DNA from: Candidatus Altimarinota bacterium
GTDB taxonomy: Bacteria > Patescibacteriota > Gracilibacteria > BD1-5 > UBA2023
Direction of reading: 5' to 3'
Assembly (NCBI GenBank): GCA_023260135.1
Contig: JALQWG010000010.1
Coordinates: forward strand, 1-44,874
DNA: 44,874 nucleotides
The notes under the pieces are model-generated. The model was not told where the DNA came from, made no database searches, and saw only the letters and a list, made by a program, of their open reading frames with translations. Shown in pieces: positions 40,103-44,874 of the stretch (the stretch's first letter is position 1; every line of letters starts with the position of its first letter). The position numbers were made by a program, and so were the translations under genes.

Positions 40103-41156
40103 AGAAATCCCAGCTTCCTGCCATGTTTGAACTCTGTGTGTAGTTGATAACCGTTGTCTCGAAGAAGTTTCATTTATCAGCATTTGGATCCTGGAGTCTG
40201 TCGAGGTGCTTGTATGGATTAGATATAGCGTCTGGATAAAGAGGATCGATTCCGAGCATTGCGAGACGTTGATTGGCGAGCCAACGAGTATAACTCTCTG
40301 TTGTTTCTCAGTTGATACCTGGGATACGATTTCCGAGGATATGTTTGGACCACTCGATCTCCTGCTTCACAGCAGTGTCCATCATCGTTTTTACTACTTC
40401 TTCGTTGTATATCTCTGGGAATTCGCGACGAATCTCCTTGATAATATTGGCAAATATCGTCACATGCGTGAGCTCATCACGACGGATGTACGCAATCATA
40501 CGGCCAGTTGCTGGCATCTTCATATGATCAACCAGTGTATCGAAGAATGCAAATCCGTTGTAGAAGTAGATCGACTCGAGGAGGAAGTTGGCAACAACTC
40601 CACGGAAGAAACTCGCATCTGTAGGGTTATCGATGAAGTCCTGATATATCTGACCTATATACTTGTTGCGTTCGAGGAGGATAGTATTCTCACGCCAGAA
40701 GTAGTATATCTCGTCACGTTCCTCAGGTGATACAACAGACTCGAGTATTGTCGCATATGACTGAGAGTGTATTGCCTCCTGGTATGCCTGGATAGAGAGA
40801 ATGAGATTGACCTCTGGACTCGTGATATAGTCGTTAAAATTCGGGAGATTCACTGTCTGGATAGAGTCGAGGAATATGAGGAATGAGAGAATTCCCTTGT
40901 ATGCACGCTGTTCATCAGCGTTGAGTACACTCGAGAAGTCACGTTGATCGTCCTTGAGTCCAGAGACTTTTTCTGGAAGCCAAAAATTCCCAACCATTAC
41001 CTGATAGAGGCTCTTTGCCCATGGATATTTTACACTATTAAGGTTAAAAAGTCCTGTAGTAGAACCCTTGATAATCGTACGAGCATTTACATCATCATTC
41101 CCTGCTGGATTGAATATGAGATTTTTTGCAATAAAAGAAGAATCCTGTGTCGACAT
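40101..41156 (-). CDS. nrdB: ribonucleotide reductase beta subunit
   Basis: A 351-aa class I small subunit that houses the diiron-tyrosyl radical. Metal ligands appear as D97 (LDSIQ), E127 and H130 in EAIHSQSY, with the radical Tyr134, and later RDELTH. The C-terminus ends QSSNMAGSWDF, the tail that binds the alpha subunit. Only one or two TGA codons, near the end, interrupt it. The ATG at 41156 (MSTQDS) is preferred to a TTG at 41186. The large subunit is not in the window. Confidence 0.94.
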
Positions 41157-41305
41157 ATAGTGGTTGGTTAACTGATATGGATACAAGATATAGTATCTTT
41201 TTTATCTAAAATGCAAGTATTTTTTTGAGTTTTATTCTTGACGTTATGATATTTGCATAATTTTTATTTTTATGATAGGTTATCATATATATTCCATAAC
41301 TATAT

Positions 41306-42820
41306 ATGCAAAATATGTCACCGATGCGCAGAGAATTCATCTATGAGATATGGCCAATATTCCGTGAGTCACTCCAGAGTCTCCTCCCTGTTGTATTGAT
41401 TATTGGTTTTTTTCAGGCTCTAGTATTCCAGTCTATCCCTCATAATATAGGATGGATACTCCTCTGAGTGGTGGTTGTATGGCTCGGACTCTCTACATTC
41501 CTCGTCTGACTCAAATATGGGATATTCCCTATGGGTGCAGGACTCACGGATGAGTTTATCCGACGAAAACAATACAAGCTCATATTGGTATTTGGTTTTC
41601 TCGTAGGATTCGCTGCAACCATCACAGAGCCGACACTCTTCGTCATCGCACAGAAGGCATCTGTTGCAAGTGCTGGTCGTATCGATGAGACGATACTCCG
41701 TTATGTTGTAGCACTCGCTGTATGAGTTGGAGTATTTGTGGGTCTCTGGCGCATCATCCGAGGTATACCACTGAGATATGTATTCCTCGCGACACACTCA
41801 CTCCTTGTTATCGCCACTGTATTCACTCCTCGCGAGATAGTCGGACTCTCCTATGACCTCGGATGAGCATCAGTATCGACCATCACGGTCCCTCTCCTGG
41901 CTGCTATCGGTATGGCACTCTCGATGAATATCAAGTGACGTTCTCCAGTTGTCGATGGATTCGGTCTTATTGCTATCGCTTCTGTTATCTCCATGTTCTT
42001 CGTGAAGGTATATGGTATTATTGTGTTTAATTTTCTCCCTCCTCCAGAGCTCGTCACATCTACTATACAGACTACGACATCCTCACTCTACACACTCGAG
42101 TCACTCTTCGCATGACTCATGCGAACTATACGAGATATTCTCCCGATTATTGTCATCATATTCGTATTCCAGTATATTGTCCTCAGGAAAAAATCCACTC
42201 TCAGAGAACTCGCTATCAATGTCGCTTGAATCTGGGGAGCAATATTTTGACTCTATGCATTTCTCGTCTGACTTGATATAGGGCTACTGAGTCTCGGGGA
42301 TCAGATGGCGACAGCTTTTTCACTCAAGTGAGATGTGCTCCTCATCTACCTCTTCGCATTCTGTATCGGATTCGGTACGAGTATTGCAGAACCAGGGGTA
42401 CTGACAGTCGTCAAAAAAGTCTCCGAGCTCTCAGAATGACGTATCAATGCTCTCGTCATGCGCCTCCTCATTGCTCTCGGTGTTGGTATCTGACTCCTCC
42501 TCGCGAGTTATAGGCTCATCCATGGGCTCGATATCGGACCGATATTCATCGTCGGATATATCACAGTCGTCTGACTCACTCTCCTCATCCCAAAACATAT
42601 TATTGCTCTCGCATTCGATAGTGGAACTATCACGACATCGACCATCACAGTTCCGATCATCGCATCGCTCGCTCTTGGTCTCGCGACCAATATGTCTCCT
42701 GGTGATGCTATGGTTGAGGGATTTGGTATGATTGGTTTTGCTTGTCTCTTTCCTATCATCATGATCATGGCATATACGGTTCTCGTAGAGTCCTGGTATA
42801 ATAGAAAATCTCCTAAATAG
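41306..42820 (+). CDS. duplicated DUF1538 membrane protein
   Basis: A 504-aa protein made of two homologous halves of about 250 aa, each with several membrane helices and the DUF1538 motifs: T(I)xEPxLFVI/LTVV, later VALAVGVGVFVGLWR in half 1 and LIALGVGIGLLLASYR in half 2, and a C-terminal TVPIIASLALGLATN pattern in both. Many of the glycines in the helices are TGA. DUF1538 proteins are predicted transporters of unknown substrate. It ends at TAG 42818-42820, overlapping the convergent channel gene by 8 nt. Confidence 0.82.
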
Positions 42821-42834
42821 TAGGAGATTTTTTT
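42805..42834. terminator. bidirectional terminator overlapping two stop codons
   Basis: A stem aaaatctccta/taggagatttt with an AATAG loop has its loop and arms inside the last codons of both the DUF1538 gene (+) and the channel gene (-). Confidence 0.8.
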
Positions 42835-43265
42835 GATTTTGTTGTTGTTTTCTTTGGTGCAGACTGTATCGTGTGCGTGTTCTCTATGATTGCTTCGACA
42901 TCAGCCTCGACCTCGTGGATATCTTTGCGGATGGCATCGATACGCATATCGTGTTCGCGGTCTTTTGCACGGAGTTTTTCTATATTGTTCTGGTAGAGGA
43001 GCGTCATCACATAGAGAAAAAGTGGCACATAAAATACAGCATACATCATTGTCACGATCTTGCCTCCAACAGTGAGTGGTACAAGATCACCGAATCAGAT
43101 AGTTGCTGTCGTGATAACGGTAAAATAAAAGGCATTAAAATAACTCTCTCCAATTGGATGTCATGCCTCAAAATACTTCAGTGCTACTGTTCCGAGTGCC
43201 CACGAGAGGAGGAATATGAGGCTAATAAGTCTGAGCTTCTGTGAGTGGTGCGGGAGGAGTGACAT
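42813..43265 (-). CDS. two-helix potassium channel (Ion_trans_2)
   Basis: A 150-aa protein with helix 1 (about 15-30), a pore loop and selectivity filter TATIGFGD (about 56-63), and helix 2 (about 75-92), then a long charged coiled-coil-like tail with a Lys/Thr/Pro-rich C-terminus. The first Gly of the filter is TGA (43095-43097), so standard decoding destroys the pore. There is no RCK domain. K+ selectivity is inferred from the filter. It probably forms tetramers. Confidence 0.85.
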
Positions 43266-43321
43266 AGGGTATGGTTATGTTTTCTAGTATATATAAAAAC
43301 CCGAAAACTCCAGTAAACTTT

Positions 43322-43349
43322 TTGCAAAAAAAGAAGTCTTGTCTAGTAT
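43322..43349 (+). promoter_or_regulatory. candidate promoter of the acyltransferase gene
   Basis: TTGCAA (43322-43327), a 16-nt spacer and TAGTAT (43344-43349) lie 25 nt before the ATG at 43375. This argues against the in-frame ATG at 43348. Confidence 0.4.
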
Positions 43350-43374
43350 GAGTGTATATTCTTTTATTTACCCT

Positions 43375-44466
43375 ATGCTCTCAGGACTCTCTGGACTCCG
43401 CGGACTCGCAGCCCTTATCGTCGTGTACTATCATCTCAGTCAGCATCGTACAACCGTCTGACTCTCACCACTCAGCTGGGATATCTACCAATTCACGGAA
43501 CATCTCGTATTTGTCGTGAGTGTATTTTTTATACTGTCAGGATTTTTTCGTTCACTCTCGTACCTGAAAAAACTCGAAAAGAATGAAAAAGTTCCAGAGT
43601 TTTTTCCTTCACTAAAAGACAGATTTCTCCGCATTGCTCCATCATACTATCTCGCGCTCATCGTGAGCCTCATCTATGTTGTATATATGAGTGGACTCAC
43701 ATGGGAAATAGTAGTTCGGCTCTTCTCTGGAGTGTTGTTCCTGAACTGGGTATCAGTAGCTACATTCTTCCCAGTGGATCATAACTGACCACTCTGGTTC
43801 GTGGCGTATGATATGCTCGGTTGGATACTTGTCTCTGTTTTCATGATGGTGGTTGCCCGAGTTGGGAAGAGATACTTCTTTTTTCTCTTTGCTGTCACTT
43901 GTGGAATTCTCCTCCTCGGACACTATGGATGGATATCACTCCCATGGTGACATGCTGAATGAGTTGCTGGTATGTGGTTCCCGACGTACAATCCTCTCCT
44001 CTTCGGACTCCACTTCATGCTCGGAGTACTCGGTGGATATATCGTGACACATATAAAAAATAAAAGTATATTGTACGATGCCTTATCCCTTGGTATAATT
44101 GCCCTCCTCGGATACTTCCTCTGGGATATCCGTGCGAGTGATGACTGGAGTTATTCGTGGCCGGTATGACCGTATCACTTCCCTCTTGTGCCAGTTCTCA
44201 TCATGGGACTTGTTATCGCGCTTCCATTCACTCGATATATCTGACGCATCCTCGATAATAGATTCCTCGTATTCTACTCGGGGATATCGTATGCACTCTA
44301 CCTCTTCCACGCACTTATCATCGTCCTTCTGAGACAATATGTATTCCAGGGAGTACAGCTCGATATGGATGTATGGATATGATTCTCTCTCGTGGTACTC
44401 GTTCTCTCTACTGCTCTCGCATACACTCTGACGAAGTGGTATGAGCCGAGATTCGGAAGGAGATAG
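43375..44466 (+). CDS. acyltransferase 3 family membrane protein
   Basis: A 363-aa protein with about ten membrane helices. The N-terminus has GLRGLAAL followed by VVYYHLS, the conserved Arg and His region of the acyltransferase-3 (O-acetyltransferase) family; FFILSGFF and GPLWFVAYDML (TGA Gly) follow. It likely adds acyl groups to cell-surface polysaccharide or lipid. The leader ends tttaccct. It has its own promoter. It ends in TAG at 44464-44466. Confidence 0.87.
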
Positions 44467-44472
44467 TTAGGA

Positions 44473-44874
44473 TTACTTGGTATTAAAGTCTCCAACTATA
44501 GCGTATATTAAATCAATAATATCGTCCTCTGCTATCCTGGTGATTTTTGCGATGTAACCTCTTGAGAGTCTCACTTTTCAGTCCTCTATCGTTACATCTT
44601 TTTCTTTTGGTATATTATTTTCTAATGTTGTTTTCCATCCTTTGTTTGGACATTTCGTGATTCTCGATTGGTAGTATGATTCAAATTCTTGATATGTAGT
44701 TTTCTCCGTTTCGAGAGCGGGGCCTTTCCTTTTTAGATTAATTTTGTCTATCTTGGATGCTATATCTTCTCGTGGTATTCACTCCTGGTTATACTTCACT
44801 CAAAAAGACTCTTCAATCAGTTTTATTCAGTCCTCTACATCAGTGACTCACACAAGATGAGCCAATGAATTCCT
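44473..44874 (-). CDS. hypothetical protein (5' end outside the window)
   Basis: The last 133 residues of a minus-strand gene, truncated by the window edge, ending TAA at 44473-44475. It has several TGA glycines, a basic helical middle (KIDKINLKRKG...), one Cys in TKCPNKGW, and a C-terminal strand/helix region ending VGDFNTK. No family was recognised. It is AT-rich compared with the acyltransferase gene. Confidence 0.65.

Noticed and set aside
1-44874. Mycoplasma-type code (TGA = Trp)
   Set aside because: TGA aligns with conserved Gly, not Trp, in P-loop, channel filter and DnaE motifs, and TGG is used for Trp in the same proteins.

Overview
The window looks like a chromosomal segment of a Candidate Phyla Radiation bacterium that reads UGA as glycine (genetic code 25, known from Absconditabacteria/SR1 and Gracilibacteria). 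Under the standard code nearly every housekeeping gene here is broken by TGA. When TGA is read as Gly the genes join into full-length proteins, TGA falls on conserved glycines (P-loop, K+-channel filter, DnaE and RpoD motifs), Trp is still TGG, and every gene ends in TAA or TAG. All coordinates below use that code. The choice between SR1 and Gracilibacteria is not resolved.

Layout. 306-3578 (+): dnaG-rpoD, then a secreted protein (3646-4218). 4249-7300 (-): an Asp/Thr-rich 'MGLFD' protein and a secreted trypsin-like protease. 7546-13695 (+): dnaE, a DEAD-box helicase with an RGG tail, and a small membrane protein. 13839-16164 (+): a Thr/Pro-rich secreted PKD/beta-helix protein that seems split by a frameshift. 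16205-18034 (-): three small envelope or lipoprotein genes. 18200-20831 (-): an AT-rich accessory pair, a RloC/PrrC-like AAA_13 ATPase and a small protein, just downstream of tRNA-Lys(CUU) (21068-21143). 21240-22994 (-): a BatA-like VWA operon. 23134-25732 (+): a second MGLFD protein and two VirB2/TrbC-like multi-helix proteins, convergent with a lytic transglycosylase (25760-26698, -).

26812-31946 (+) is a long run: clpP, a small gene, tyrS, a small gene, cutA, DUF2177, lspA, a polytopic membrane protein and an AMMECR1 protein. 31965-39772 (-): nth, ftsQ, rbfA, rluD-like, DUF4870, ndk, mscS, a hypothetical, lepA and an 84-aa protein. 39887-44874: a tiny membrane protein, nrdB (-), a duplicated DUF1538 membrane protein, a two-helix K+ channel (-), an acyltransferase, and a truncated gene at the edge.

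Three features recur. Transcription units end in near-symmetrical, A/T-flanked hairpins that can serve both strands. Starts lack a Shine-Dalgarno and follow C/T-rich leaders. Several promoters appear to use a TTGCAA -35 box. Palindromic repeats of the GTCAT...ATGAC class occur between genes and also, in frame, inside dnaE and lepA. The window therefore mixes core replication, transcription, translation and division genes with surface/secretion modules and one small likely defence island. No CRISPR array, rRNA, IS transposase or integrase was seen.
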